From Karalla daura (Eukaryota > Chordata > Actinopteri > Chaetodontiformes > Leiognathidae): DNA of 64,000 bases. A model generated the notes under the pieces. It saw only the letters and a program-made list of their open reading frames with translations, made no database searches and had not been told where the DNA came from. Below, in pieces: positions 50,959 through 61,629 of this stretch. Positions within the stretch are counted from its first letter, which is position 1. Every line of letters starts with the position of its first letter. A program made the position numbers and the translations under genes. The stretch spans positions 18,263,942-18,327,941 of the forward strand of contig CM055205.1 of NCBI GenBank assembly GCA_029224185.1, read 5' to 3'.

Positions 50959-53900
50959 GGTTAATCCAGCAGGGACTACAGCGAGTGCCATCAAGGCCAG
51001 ATCCTAGGACAACCTGTCCTCAAGTGACGGGGACACAACAGAGGTCACTCTGCACTACTCAGTCATTAGTATAAATACAACAATACTATAATGTATACTG
51101 TTATGTAGTGGCAACACATTTGGTTCTTCTGATTCGATGTGTGTGTGACTTTATCTTTGCACGAGGTCGCAGATATGATGTCACAGCATCCGGTCAATAG
51201 GAAACTCAACTCTCAGATTTCTTCCTTTTCTTAATTATACGAAATATAGAATAGACTCAGAATAGAATAGAATAGAATAGAAAGTCAAAAAACAAGAGTT
51301 TTAGAGATATAAATATGAAGTGACATCTCCAAGTTCAAGTCCTAATGAAATGAGAAGGCGAGAGAGAAAAATCCTGACATATTTCAGATGCTTAAATCTA
51401 TTAATCATTTGTTATTCATGTCTTAAGATATGAATAACGAGTTCCAGCCTCTGTTTTTAGCCACGGTTCTTGTCATGAATGACTGTTTCCATCCTTTCGT
51501 GAGGAACCCAGCCTTGTTTGTCCCGATCAGCTGACGTAGCAAACAAACCCATCATTCACATCACTCGGCCTGCCACGACAACAAACAGGACGCGCTCCCA
51601 TGACCTCGCAGCTCCACACGACTTCCCGGACCACGTCACAGCGAGGTGTGTGCCGGAGCTCGTGCTCCACGTGGGTTTCGCTCGAGACCGATCGATTGAG
51701 GGAAAAACACACAGAGGATGACAATGGCAATCCTGGTCCGCCCCGGCCCGTGCCCGGCTCCTCTCTGTGTTTCTGACCTGGATAAAGACTCGCCCGCCTC
51801 CGTCTGAGCAGCGCAGCCTAATGGCACCAGCTATCTTTAGCCGCTGCGCTGCTGCATAATGATGGTTTTTAACCCTCTGGCATGTTCGGAGCGCTCTTTT
51901 TTCTTTCTTTTTCTTTTTACTCTTCCCCCGTCTTTTTCCCCTTCAGAAAAAAGAAAAAAGAAAAAAGAAAGTGGACGTCCAGCTGTGCTGACTCATTATG
52001 TGATACGTAGGTGTAGGCGACCCGTGACGCGGAGCAGATCTATTCCTGGGTAACCTCTGGCTTTTACAGTTTCACTTCAAGCTGCCACTCAACAACAGAC
52101 TCTGACACCAAAACGTCAAAATGAGCCCTGGATGTTGGGCTGTGACGGACGGGATGGGGAGCGACGTGGAAATGAACGTCTTACGATAGACGGCGGCACA
52201 CGTGTGACTATAAAAAGTCACGCAGCCCAGGAAAGTCATCACACTCAGACTCAGACAGGGAAGGGTTTTAATCCCAGGCAGATCGACTGCACATTCTCAC
52301 CTACGAGACCAAAAACGTTCATGTTTACGCCGGTTATAGACTCTGAGTTGCTCGTAGGTGTGTGTGTGACCCTTTCAGGATCTATTCCCAGCTTTGACCT
52401 TATGTTCCCTGGAGATTAGCTCCAGCAGATCCCTGGGACACAGTTGGACACAAAGCAGGTGAGACAATGAATGGATGATGGAGAGAACCGAGTCCTTGTC
52501 ACTCTTGAAAGCTAGAGAGTCAATCTTTACAGACATCAGTGTAAAAAACGTCACAACAATCTCTTTCATTTTCATCACAAAGTGAATCACGCAGAAACGA
52601 GCTGTGGACCTACACCTGACGATATCTGCTCTCGACATGTTGAAGCATTTAATGATTTCGACGTATATATTTTCTCTCTCTCTCTCGAGTCTTGCTTTTT
52701 GATAAACCTTTAAATCGAGTCTGTGTGTTATCTCCAGGTCCCTTCACAACATCGCCGCTCATTCAGAAACACATCAAACTGTGGATCTCAGAGCCATTTC
52801 AGGGGACCTTGAAGCATCACATTAAATCAAGCTTTCACCTACTGTCTCCACATCAAGCACAACACCTGCCACACACACACACACACACACACACAGGCTG
52901 ACTCACACACTCTCTCCAGTCTCTGCAAACAGGTCGTAAGCCCTCTGAGTCAGAGGAGACGGCGCTCGCTCTCTGATTGCTCTTGTTCTTTCCTCTCTTA
53001 TTGATGGATGGCAGTGACCAAGGTCGGACCTGATGGAGGCAATGTTTGTGTATGTGGAAGTGTGTGTGTGTGTGTGCGTGTGTGTGTGTGTGTGAAGCGG
53101 ACAGTGTGCAATCAAAAGGACAGAGTGGAAGGCAAAGGACAGCTGGGATAAAATACAACAGGTCTGACCTACATTGGTAGTGGATGGTAGGAAGCAGAGC
53201 TGCAGGTCTGCTCCTGGTTTTAAGGTTTAGTATCAGTCAGAAGTTCAGACTCGTTTATTGATGCAATCAGAATTAACATTTCAAGATGAGTCCTCTGGTA
53301 ATTTACTGGTCAGAGAGAGGATTCCACTCGACCAGCCAAAGATAGAAGCTGAATTATTATCTATTGCTATAAAATCCCAGGATTGTAACCAAAACTCTGT
53401 GCTCACTTGTGTTTGTTTACATTCCATCATAAAACATAGTAACAGCGAAGTGCTTTTGATGCAGATGTTATGAAATATTAAGTATTATATTGTTAAATAA
53501 GTATAAAGTAGTAGTATAAAGTATAAGTATAAATATTATTAAGAAGTATTATTAGGATTATCGTCACCATTACAATAACAACAATAATAGTAATGTTATT
53601 GATAGGGTATTAAAATAAAATATATAATGTTATATTAAATGTAACAATATATGCTATCAGGCAACCTTGATTTGTCTAATATCAATTAACATACCAACTT
53701 AGATTTAAATTAAGCTTAATTTCTCTCATTTATTCCTTCTTTTGCTTCTATTTATTTTCTGTTCAGCCCTAAAATCTTCTGCGAGGAGGTCGACAGCAAA
53801 AGCTGACCGTTGTCATGCGTCGATAACGTGTTTTATACGTTATAAAACGAGTCCACCTCTGCTCCTCACAGCAGCTGGTAAACACTGTCTCGTTTTGTGA

Positions 53901-56864
53901 ATGAAACCACACACACACACACACACACCCACACACACTGCCCGCCACCTGGAACTAACTCACTCGGTCCCCCGTTTCCTGCGGCCCAAACAGAGGTCGC
54001 GCCCTGGGAAACTTCAGGCGGTGGAAAACACCCTCGTGGAGGTTTTTGGGAGACGTGCTTGTTTACCAGACAGGAAAAGAAGCGCAACCCTAAGAGAGGC
54101 CGGGAGGGAAGCGAGCGCTGCAGCGCTGCGGCTGGAGTCTGACCTACATTAGGCGGCAGGAGTCAGGATCTCTGAGCCGCTCCATTGTGGAAGTTTCCCT
54201 CTCAACAATGCAGAGAGAGGACATCGGTTCTATCTTTAGGTACACGTTTCTATCCATCGATCTATGTATCTATCTATCTGTGTATCTATCTATTTATGTA
54301 TTGGGGGTTACTTAAGTCACAGAGGCCAAAATAAGATCTTTAAAGAAATGTAAAAACTATTCAAATTTATGATGCAGAGATGTGAAAATTGTGACTTAAT
54401 TCCATAAAAAGCTTAAATCTATCAATCGTTTGACTTTCGCTTAGTTGTTGCAGCTTCATCTGTCTGTCCATCAATCCTACCAACCATCCATCCATGCATC
54501 CAACCATACATTCATCTATGCATCCACCCATCTATCCATCCAAGCATCCATCCATCCATCTACCTATCTACCCATCCATCCATCCATCAATCCATCCATC
54601 CATACATGCATCCACCCATCTATCCATCCAACCATCCATCCTTCCGTCTATATATCTATCTATCTATCTATCTATCCATTTATCGGTCCTCCATCCATGC
54701 ATCCACCCATCTATCCATCAATCAACCCCTCTACCATTGACCACAGCTCCTCAGCCACTGAGCTACACTCTTAGAAGATGATGTGTGGGTTCACGTGAAG
54801 TGTGGCTTCAGATTGACTCTGAACATTTCTACTCCAACAGTCCCATGAGCTACCAGCAGCACCAGAGCGGGGTCGTCTCCCTCCATCTTCAAGAAGACCC
54901 AACTCCCCCGAGAGCAGGAGCGTAGAGCAGTATTTATTGCTAAACTAGTCACACACACATACAGTCCCTTTTGTTCTCCTATGTACATTGATCAAGAGAC
55001 AAGCCTGAAATGATGAGATGGAAATGAGATGGGGGAGTGTGGACACTCATGTGAGTACTTACAGTTTCTAAAGGCAGCCTCTTCAAAACCTTGTTCTGTT
55101 TCTTTGGCTCTAGTTTGTAGATGTACTTGTCTGTGATGAGCAGGCCTCGGTCTGTGCTCTTATTGAATCTGTTCACCTGGACAGAGGAGCAGAGATGGGA
55201 GAAGATGACGCTTTGTTTATGTATCTTTTGGTTTATCACATTTTTTTTAATTAAATCTGGTTTTCCAGGAGCTGCAACACGCTAATTCGTAGCGAAACGG
55301 ATCTGGCGGGTTTTTGCCATTTTCACTTGAACAAAGCCTGCAAATCTTTAAAATACATTTTGGCGAAAAGCTGCTCCAGAGTTTAGTGGAAGCCCTCCCT
55401 CTGTAATCCCTGATAAGGAAAATATGGCCACTAAATATCCACAGGGAGATGATACGAGCGAGTTCAGCACGAGGTTAAATAATAATCTTCTTAGAGGTTA
55501 AGGAAACTGTAGAAGTGAATTCACTGCTCACTTCCTTTCATGATTAATCCTCCGATTATTCCTGCGCATAATTTCTCTATATTCCTCTCAGAGAGGCTGC
55601 GTTCGCCGCTCCAACATGAAATCTTGACAGACGAGAGAGACTGAACGGCTGGAGGAGGGGGGGAGTGGGGGGCAGCAAGTGAGAGAAGTCATTACAGAGC
55701 TGAGAGAAGGAACAATAGAGAGAAACAAATCTGGCGTTTTCATCTTGTGCCGCACCTTCCTGCAGAAGCCGGAGAAGAGGACCTGACCGTACTCGTCCTT
55801 GTTCTTCAGCTCCTTGGAGGCTCGGATGAAGCCGCTGCTGGTCTGGGGGCAGTCTCGCACCTGCAGGAAGTGAAAAAGCCAAGTGTTATTATTACAAGAC
55901 ACCAGCCCATGCCCCCCCCGCCCCAGGCTGCAGCACGGACAGGACGTACAGGAGAGCGTCCTGAGCTGCGAAACTCTGGGTGACCTCCTCCTTCAGCCTC
56001 CTTCCAGTCTTTTTATCGCTTTTAATTCCACAAGCAGCAGATCAAAGCTCGGGGCCTCGGGCCGCTGTTAGCAGACACGCTGTTTGACGCGCCACTGGAG
56101 CCGGCGTGTGGGGGGGGGGGGGGGTTAGGGGAGGGGGGGAGGGGGGGACACTGATACTGAAGCTAAACTAAATGAGAAATGGAGTCGCGGGCGTCTGAGA
56201 CGAAAATCCAGAAGTGCGCTGCGGTCTCCTGCAGCGGAGGAGCCATCCTAACAGTGGCTTTACTTTCATGTCAGCGTTACTGCTAAGTACGGTTTTAACA
56301 GCTTTCAAAGATGTTTTTTCCTTTTTTTTTTTGTTAACGATGTGGCCAAAAAGTGTGAGGACTGAGGCTCCTATGTATCGCTGAGAAGGAGAGGTCAGAG
56401 CTAAAGCTTTCACTCATGTATTAAACCTTAGAGGAAGGTCACTAGATGTTGCAACCGTACTCCTGCACTAACTTCTTAAGTGTTAAAAGTAAAAGTACTT
56501 TTCCAAGTCTATTTTCTTAAACTCATCATCACACTTTTACAATAATAATGCTTGCTCAGGGACACTTTAGCTCTGGGAGGAGTTCAAACCTGAACCTTTG
56601 AGTAAACCCTCACGTACAACATCTGCAATTCAATAATAATGTCCCCTAAATTTGTTCAAATATGTGTTTTTACTCGTCTATGATGTACTTCATTAAAATA
56701 GAGGAAAGCGTGGACTTCATTTAGCATTCAAAATACTTAACAGTTTAACCATATTATAACCATATTAACCATATTCCTTTATTTTGCACCAAGGCTTGAT
56801 GGGAATAGTACAGTGTGATGGTAATGGTAACAGATCACACAATGATATCAAACGATATATATAT

Positions 56865-56913
<49 letters not shown>

Positions 56914-59900
56914 CGTGTGTGTGTGTGTATCTGTATTTATACTGTCATGCATCCAACCACAGGCTGCCTCTGTGATGAGCTGGAACCAAACGAGCCTCGT
57001 CCTCTGACAGAGTCGCCGTGTCTGGATCGAATCTTCGAACCAGATCTAACATCTGCGCGGGGACTCTTTGAGGAGGGCCGAGGATGTTGCAACACAAGGA
57101 AAATCAATTGTTTTAAATAACATGAAAACGACCCCACGCACGATTGTTTGTTATATAATGGAGTCATTGCGCAGCGTCAGCAGACGAAATTACTTTACCG
57201 CACATTCTAAGTTTGTTTCTCTCATGATTTTGTATTGTAGAGAGGGGGGAAACCCGGCGTTAATGTCTGTGAGAAATAAGTGTTATTAGATGGGCTTTCC
57301 GCAGAACGAAGGGCTGATCTGAGAGGGACTAATTTGCCCTCACAGATATTACCCTGCGTGTTCGTTTCGTTTGATGTCTCCTCTCACACGGCAGCCACGT
57401 TCCTGCCTTGATCTGATTGAGCGCGGATTTTAATAACCAAATTAATTAGCTGTGAATCTTGTGATGTTGCCGGAGCTTTTCTGAGAAGACGAGGAGTCAG
57501 TCACACACCGGTCACCATCCAGGCCCAGAGTGCACGCCGCATTACATGCACTTATCTATAGGTCTTTGTGGCATTAACGCCAGTCACGTGAAGGCCCCCG
57601 GGGGCCAGTGGGAGGCGAGTCACGGGCCGCCTGACGGAGTAAGGAGGCCAGTGACTCAGGACTGGCCGCCTCGGGCCACCGGACACCCTCAGATTAGCTG
57701 CTAAATGAGCGGACTGTGGGAGTCATTAAGGAGGGCTGTGTTCACAGGCTCCGTCCTGCCTGAGTCACACGCTGTTTACCGCCAGCCTCGTCACATGCGC
57801 CGCATACGTTCACAACAAAGGGGAGCGAGGGAGAGAGAAACAGAAAGAAAGGGCTGCTCATCCGAGATGTGTTTGCCGTGATGGATTCCAGCTGCTGAGA
57901 TTTCCTATTTATTTCCTCTTGTTGTGTGGACTGTCACACTGAGCCGATAAAGCTGGTAAATGAGGTTCTCGTGTGGGAAAGATGCCGAGAAAAAGCTCCA
58001 GTTTCCACAGATCGTGACCTGGAGGACGATGTCCATATGCGCACTTACCCACTTACCCTTCTCCTCTTAACTAGTGCTTAGACTCTACTCTTGTAGCAGT
58101 GCTGACACTTCTGCACTCTAATCCCTAGGTGGTCTGAGGAATGTAGAGCAGCACTTATTGCTATGCTAGAGTCTCTTTCGTGTAAGAGTTTAACCATTGT
58201 GCCAAGACGTATTCACTTGTATCTCACATTTCAAAGAATTTCTCAAACAATGACTCAGTTTCTGCATTGATATTAACAGTATGAAGGGAGAACATTTTGA
58301 GTGTGACTTTGGGGGTCTTTGAGCTGCGTGTGTGTTCTTACGTTGGACAGGTAGTCCCTTTCCCAAGCTCGGCCGACTCCCCAGTCTTTCCTCTCCCCAC
58401 ACAGAGCCGTCAGAGCCGCCACTTTGGCCCGGACCTCCAGCATGTCAGACGGAGCGATGTTCTTCACGATCTGCCTCGCCCACCACCTAGAGAGAGACAG
58501 ACAGACAGACAGACAGAACGGCACGTGGGTGGAGGAACACATCAAAGGAAACGCCGCAGTAGGGGGAGCAACTTCGATGTCAACATCTATTTGGGATAAA
58601 GAAATTTCATTCCACAGCTAAGTCATCCTCCCGGCGCAGAGAATCTAGACAAATTCATTTGCATTGCTTTCAAGGCAAATCAGCAGATGACAAACACGAT
58701 ATCACTCCTCGTGTGCAGTTCCGGCTAGCTATTTCCTTGTATTCACAGTTTTTACGCTAAGCTAGCTAGCTAGCTAGCCGACAGCCATGGCTTCAACATC
58801 ACAAACCTCTCCTTCGAGGCACATTTTACCCTAAATACAATCACAGCTCCATGTTTCACTTATTTCGGGTTGTTAGGGTGTCTTGAGTTTCATTTTCTGA
58901 CCTGCGATGCAGCATGATTGTGTTCTTGTGAAACTGGGCCAGCGCTGCCGGCGGGGTCGGCCACTCCACGCTCTTGCCGTAGTCGCCCATGGTTCGCACA
59001 TTAGCAAACCTCCTCTCCACCTCCCAGAAGTGGGCCTTCACCTTGTAGCGCTTGTAGCAACCCATGATGGTGTAGATGGCCCTCATCTGCCGACACTTCT
59101 TGCGGGCTAGAGCCCCACGCCACACCTGCAAGTCAGGGGGCAAAAAATAGAGAGAGAGAGAGTGAGAGAGAGAGAGATGTGTTAAAGGGAGAGAGCGGGA
59201 AGGAGAGATGAGCGAGCGAGTCTCCCCTGAGCTGGAGACAAACTTGTGCTCCAGTTAAAGAACCAGACTTCTCTGCAGAGTCATCTAAGTAGGTCAGGAG
59301 CAGGAGAAAGGAGAAGCGCATTTCATTGAGCAAGTGAGGTAATTGACTTTAATGTAACTGCGCTCTGGTTCTCATTAATTATCCCAATTATTGTTAAAGG
59401 AAATTAGGATTCAAGCAGGCAGATGAATTTCAGTCAAATATAACCAGGAGCCACATATTCATGAGGCTGAGGCAAGCTGCAATCTCGCCTTTTAAACCCA
59501 GAGGTTTCAGGCTGCAGCTGATAACATTGTGGGTGATTAACTGTAATCACATGATTTCGTGCGGCGTGTGACATAAAATTAGATCTCTGCGTCAATGAAA
59601 TGGGCAAAAAAACCAACCGCAGAGACCTTTAAGACCGATAACAAAAGACGTGGTGAGACCGTCATGGCCGACCTTCTGCAGGAACAGCACCAGGATGGGC
59701 AGCAGGGCGGCTCGCTCCTGCTCCAGGGTGAAGAGCGTCCGCGGCGTCCGCACAAACAGCTTGGTGTGTCCGTACGCCACGTCGTCCTGGAAGCCGTGCT
59801 GGGTGATGATGGTCTCCACCGCCTCGCGGTCCGACGCCATCAGGTGGTGTGGCCAGGTGTACTCGCACGTCATTTTGTACCTGAGCCAAAAGATGCAATC

Positions 59901-61092
59901 ACAGGTTGGAGCGTGACCGTGAAGGTGCCGTTCGTATGAGTGAAACTGCTTCTTCTCCCCTTTCCAACTGCTATCAATGAGTCTGTGGACGGGTTTACAT
60001 GGACCCAGATATTCCAGTTTTATTCGGTTTAAAATCCCAAACCAAATAAAAATGCTCATACTACTAAGATGAGATAAATAATTTATCCCAGAAGGGAAAT
60101 TGTTCCGTACATGAGTCAAAAAACATCACAATAGTGAAGCAAGTAAGTATATGCAACAAGCAGTGTAGAGTAAAGTAAGCAAAATAATAAATTAATAAAA
60201 TCACTGGTCCTCTGAGGAGAAGACACTGAATATTGATCATTTTCAAGCTTCTGCTTCGATAAAATCATGGAAATGGTCGTTGCCGTTTTGCGGTTCATCA
60301 GTCAGGAGATTTTTGCTTGCGTCACTTGTCTGTTCTGATTAATGTGTTGCTGCATGTAAACACCCTGTTGTACTAGATCAGATCACATGCACACAGTTAA
60401 CCCAAAAGGCAGAATGAGGAAAAAGTCTATGTAAAGCCACCTTGTACGTCTACAAGCTGAGAAGTTTTAGAAGTTGTTACACAGGGGGGTGAACAGAGAT
60501 CAAGACGTTGTGAGTCATACGCAGGGCAAATCTGAACCCGCATTCATTATGATTAAAAGTGTGTTTCCTCAGCCACTAATACACTCAAACAAAATCAAAA
60601 TATCCAAAGATTTTAGATTTAATGTATCCCTCAAATAAAGATTCGAGTTTGTATTTTTCTTCCTCTGCTACTCTGCTAAATTTAACCTGGAAGCCTCAAC
60701 TCATCTAAAAGTAATTTAAAGAGAAATTTCATCAAGAGCTGCAGCTGCTGGAGAACTTGGGATGGTTGGGGTACATTTTTATTCTGTCGGTGCTACATCA
60801 AGCTGCTGGAGTCGAACAAAAAAAGACAAGACTTCCTCTTCCTCTTTCTCTCTTTCTCTCTCTCTCTCTCTCACAAAGGAGCTGAAACACTGAACCCGTC
60901 TTGTTGCCTCGTCTCCGTCTCTTACCGCTGCAGGAAGCGAGCGTAGTGCTGCCTGTAGGCGAAGCCCGCCCTGCGCACCATCACGTTCTCCATCAGACCC
61001 AGGTAGGCCACCTGGTGCTGGCAGCGGGCGTCGTCAAACAGCACCGGGGACTTCATCTCGTTGGGCTTTATGCACCGCACGTAGTACGGCTC
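34996..61092 (-). CDS. myo1g: Unconventional class I myosin, MYO1G-like (3' eight exons; 5' part outside window)
   Basis: Spliced CDS on the - strand: 61092-60926, 59880-59673, 59125-58902, 58486-58342, 55860-55756, 55176-55063, 49267-49110 and 35158-34996. All junctions are GT-AG and phases agree, giving 427 codons plus TAA. The first residues (EPYYVRCIKPNE) fall near residue 580 of the ~1000-residue family. The product is a single-headed, membrane-linked actin motor. Domains in order: motor end (VRRAGFAYR, TPRTLFTLE), an IQ neck (LQKVWRGALAR) for calmodulin, and a TH1 tail with the lipid-binding core (KVNRFNKS, ITDKYIYKL). MTCEYTW, GHTKLF, RAIYTIM, ARQIVKNIAPSDM and TGLSVTSG match human MYO1G better than MYO1D. 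DYGK, RYKVK and PQTSS are MYO1D-like. MYO1D remains the alternative. Human MYO1G is mainly haematopoietic, and MYO1D-type myosins act in left-right asymmetry (known). Confidence 0.93.
35776..35828. repeat. (CA)n microsatellite
   Basis: Pure 53-bp tract at the distal end of the last myo1g intron. Confidence 0.98.
35987..36054. repeat. (CA)n microsatellite
   Basis: Pure 68-bp tract, the longest uninterrupted CA run in the window. Confidence 0.98.
36752..36795. repeat. (CA)n microsatellite
   Basis: Pure 44-bp tract. Confidence 0.98.
37090..37110. repeat. Poly-C tract
   Basis: 21 consecutive C residues in the last myo1g intron. Confidence 0.97.
37309..37590. repeat. Compound tetranucleotide microsatellite (TATC/TAGC/TGTC/CATC/ATATC)
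   Basis: Blocks follow one another: TATC (about 37344-37370), TAGC (37371-37402), TGTC and CATC mixtures, pure CATC (37503-37524), ATATC (37536-37560), then CATC again. Neighbouring blocks mostly differ by one base per unit. Confidence 0.95.
39379..39423. repeat. (CA)n microsatellite
   Basis: Pure 45-bp tract between C-runs. Confidence 0.98.
40355..40600 (+). repeat. Degenerate dispersed teleost repeat (ccatccattct...gggaggaaacc type)
   Basis: Order of motifs: ccatccatccattctctaac, then catagggtt, agacaccctggacaggt, tccaatccattacagagcac, acttcaacatgcacgtcttg and gactgtgagaggaaacc. This order matches a very common dispersed repeat of teleost genomes. A short duplication (gaagacaccctgg twice) lies inside. 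The name of the family is not assigned. Confidence 0.55.
43000..43890. repeat. Degenerate ~183-bp tandem array in last myo1g intron
   Basis: A recurring block (taaatgtgggataaatgtg-like, then agatg-ttacagg) occurs near 43250, 43440, 43625 and 43806, spaced about 180-190 bp. A second block, acctgccagggctac, occurs at 43331 and 43687, so alternate units are more alike (about 356-370 bp). Units are diverged with indels. The sequence is rich in ttagctagc-type words and has no coding frame. Confidence 0.75.
45117..45215 (+). repeat. Dispersed repeat copy B (tggaaac...ctattttgca type)
   Basis: It aligns with 31862-31945 through gtgcaaaac, ttcaatggaaaca, aaagtag, aatttttggaaatatcattt and attttgcaaaaact. 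It lies in the last intron of myo1g. Confidence 0.45.
46673..46698. repeat. (CA)n microsatellite
   Basis: Pure 26-bp tract. Confidence 0.97.
47989..48042. repeat. (GT)n microsatellite
   Basis: 54 bp with one CG. It lies about 135 bp before a CA tract in the opposite sense. Confidence 0.98.
48177..48218. repeat. (CA)n microsatellite
   Basis: Pure 42-bp tract. Confidence 0.98.
49110..49267 (-). CDS. myo1g: myo1g exon: TH1 middle
   Basis: This 158-bp exon encodes FTGLSVTSGVDQMVALH, then TQDDVLLCLQRGE and DRVGELLGTLVDHFTR. TGLSVTSG..DQ and LH...QDD are MYO1G-like. It is isolated between introns of 5.8 and 14 kb. The acceptor is tctcccag and the donor is CG|GTCAGT. Confidence 0.94.
49759..49791. 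repeat. (GT)n microsatellite
   Basis: Pure 33-bp tract within a myo1g intron. Confidence 0.97.
50893..50952. repeat. (CA)n microsatellite
   Basis: 60 bp with one TA interruption. Confidence 0.98.
51261..51282. repeat. (TAGAA)n short tract
   Basis: About four units, the same motif as at 30094-30134. Confidence 0.9.
52870..52895. repeat. (CA)n microsatellite
   Basis: Pure 26-bp tract. Confidence 0.97.
53060..53094. repeat. (TG)n microsatellite
   Basis: 35 bp with one CG. Confidence 0.97.
53908..53939. repeat. (CA)n microsatellite
   Basis: 32 bp with one CC interruption. Confidence 0.97.
54456..54728. repeat. Compound (ATCC/ATCT)n repeat
   Basis: About 270 bp of imperfect CATC, TATC, CAAC and CACC tetranucleotides. 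Larger blocks such as atgcatccacccatctatcc occur three times (near 54518, 54606 and 54697), so there is a higher-order period of about 90 bp. Confidence 0.9.
55063..55176 (-). CDS. myo1g: myo1g exon: TH1 lipid-binding core
   Basis: This 114-bp, 38-codon exon encodes VNRFNKSTDRGLLITDKY, IYKLEPKKQNKV and LPLET. It corresponds to the PH-like part of TH1 that binds acidic phospholipids in class I myosins. The donor GTAAGT is perfect consensus, and the acceptor is ctctgtccag. Confidence 0.95.
55756..55860 (-). CDS. myo1g: myo1g exon: TH1 start
   Basis: This 105-bp, exactly 35-codon exon encodes VRDCPQTSSGFIRASKELK, then KDEYGQVLFSGFCRK. PQTSSGF resembles MYO1D (PQTSGTF) more than human MYO1G. The acceptor is cctgcag and the donor is GTGCGG. 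Confidence 0.93.
56110..56148. repeat. Poly-G tract
   Basis: G-runs of about 15, 4, 7 and 7 separated by short spacers. The + strand is G-quadruplex capable. Confidence 0.95.
56770..56815 (+). repeat. Short relative of the tttattttgca dispersed repeat
   Basis: Contains cctttattttgcaccaagg followed by cttgatgggaa, resembling the end of copies A and B. Too short for a firm call. It lies inside a myo1g intron. Confidence 0.25.
56855..56928. repeat. (AT)n then (GT)n microsatellite
   Basis: An AT tract (56855-56900, one AC interruption) joins directly to a GT tract (56901-56928). Confidence 0.97.
58342..58486 (-). CDS. myo1g: myo1g exon: linker before TH1
   Basis: This 145-bp exon encodes WWARQIVKNIAPSDM, VRAKVAALTAL and KDWGVGRAWERDYLSN. 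This exon favours MYO1G most clearly: by hand alignment about 33 of 49 positions match human MYO1G against about 26 for MYO1D. The acceptor is ctctctctag, beside a (TGTC)n run (58496-58516). The donor is GTAAGA. Confidence 0.95.
58902..59125 (-). CDS. myo1g: myo1g exon: IQ neck and start of tail
   Basis: This 224-bp exon starts VWRGALARKKCR, completing IQ motif 1 (LQKVWRGALAR across the junction). A weaker IQ-like segment (IYTIMGCYKRYKVK) follows, then RRFANVRTMGDYGKSVEWP. A long (TC)n tract at 59148-59177 forms part of the acceptor pyrimidine run. The donor is AG|GTCAGA, splitting an Arg codon. Confidence 0.95.
59673..59880 (-). CDS. myo1g: myo1g exon: motor end and start of neck
   Basis: This 208-bp exon encodes YKMTCEYTW, then QHGFQDDVAYGHTKLF, TPRTLFTLEQERA and VLFLQK, where the first IQ motif begins. 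The acceptor is ttttggctcag. The donor is GTCGGC, weaker than consensus but in phase and at the position expected from the human genes. Confidence 0.95.
60064..60110 (+). repeat. Degenerate tttatccc-gggaaatt dispersed-repeat fragment
   Basis: Contains gataaataatttatcccaga followed by agggaaattgttccgtaca, matching a widespread teleost repeat tail. The same type occurs with a (TAGAA)n head at 30094-30200. Confidence 0.4.
60833..60872. repeat. (TC)n microsatellite
   Basis: Pyrimidine tract just downstream, in the myo1g transcript sense, of the donor side of the intron at 59881-60925. Confidence 0.9.
60926..61092 (-). CDS. myo1g: myo1g exon: motor domain (converter side)
   Basis: This 167-bp exon starts in phase 0 after an acceptor (tctttcag) and ends CAGCG|GTAAGA. 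Its translation starts EPYYVRCIKPNE and includes HQVAYLGLMENV and VRRAGFAYRQHY, classic class I motor sequence. The last codon is split and completed by the next exon to give Arg before YKM. Upstream motor exons are not visible up to 64000. Confidence 0.95.
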
Positions 61093-61629
61093 CTGAAAGA
61101 CGAGAAATCAGAGGCGGGGAAGGTGAAGCCTTCGTCGCTGTTATTGAGCTGCAGAGTGGAGAGAAGTTATCGCTCCCAAACCAAGTGCTGGACTTTATTT
61201 AATAAGGCTATATTGTGCCAAGCAAGGGTCAACAGTACTACAACTGGCCTGTGCTTCACAGGCTCATATAGATAGAGAATGATGCTCTGAAGTACTGCAG
61301 ATACAGTCAAAGAGATCGTTCTTGTTTTGCCCTAACCTGCACGATCTCGTATATGTCTTTGGTTGTGGCATGTTTTCATCAGCAGGTGCAATTCCATCAC
61401 CCCTAGAAATGTGCAAAACCTTAATAGTGCAACACAAAACTGAAAAAAAAACCCTAAAATTTGCTCATGAGGTGGTTTATCAGAGCTGTCGATAGAAAAG
61501 TTGATTGCAAAACTGTAATAGAAACTATTTTAATATCCATCTAAATGTTTCACAAACCCATGAAAAGAATAGAATAGATAGAAAAGATAGATCCAAAACC
61601 CCTACAAGTAGGAGCTGTATCACGATACT

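Larger units (their letters stand above)
49268..55062 (-). other. myo1g: myo1g intron (5,795 bp)
   Basis: Bounded by GTAAGT at 55062 and tctcccag at 49268. Contains five (CA/TG)n tracts of 26 bp or more, a short (TAGAA)n, and the compound ATCC repeat. No other gene is seen. Confidence 0.85.
55861..58341 (-). other. myo1g: myo1g intron (2,481 bp)
   Basis: Bounded by GTAAGA at 58341 and cctgcag at 55861. Contains a poly-G tract, the AT/GT microsatellite and a repeat-free stretch at about 57300-57960. No other gene is seen. Confidence 0.85.

Noticed and set aside
34996..61092. Firm assignment of the myosin to MYO1D on synteny alone
   Set aside because: Position next to p35 argues for MYO1D, but the linker exon and several motifs match MYO1G better. 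MYO1D is kept as the alternative only.
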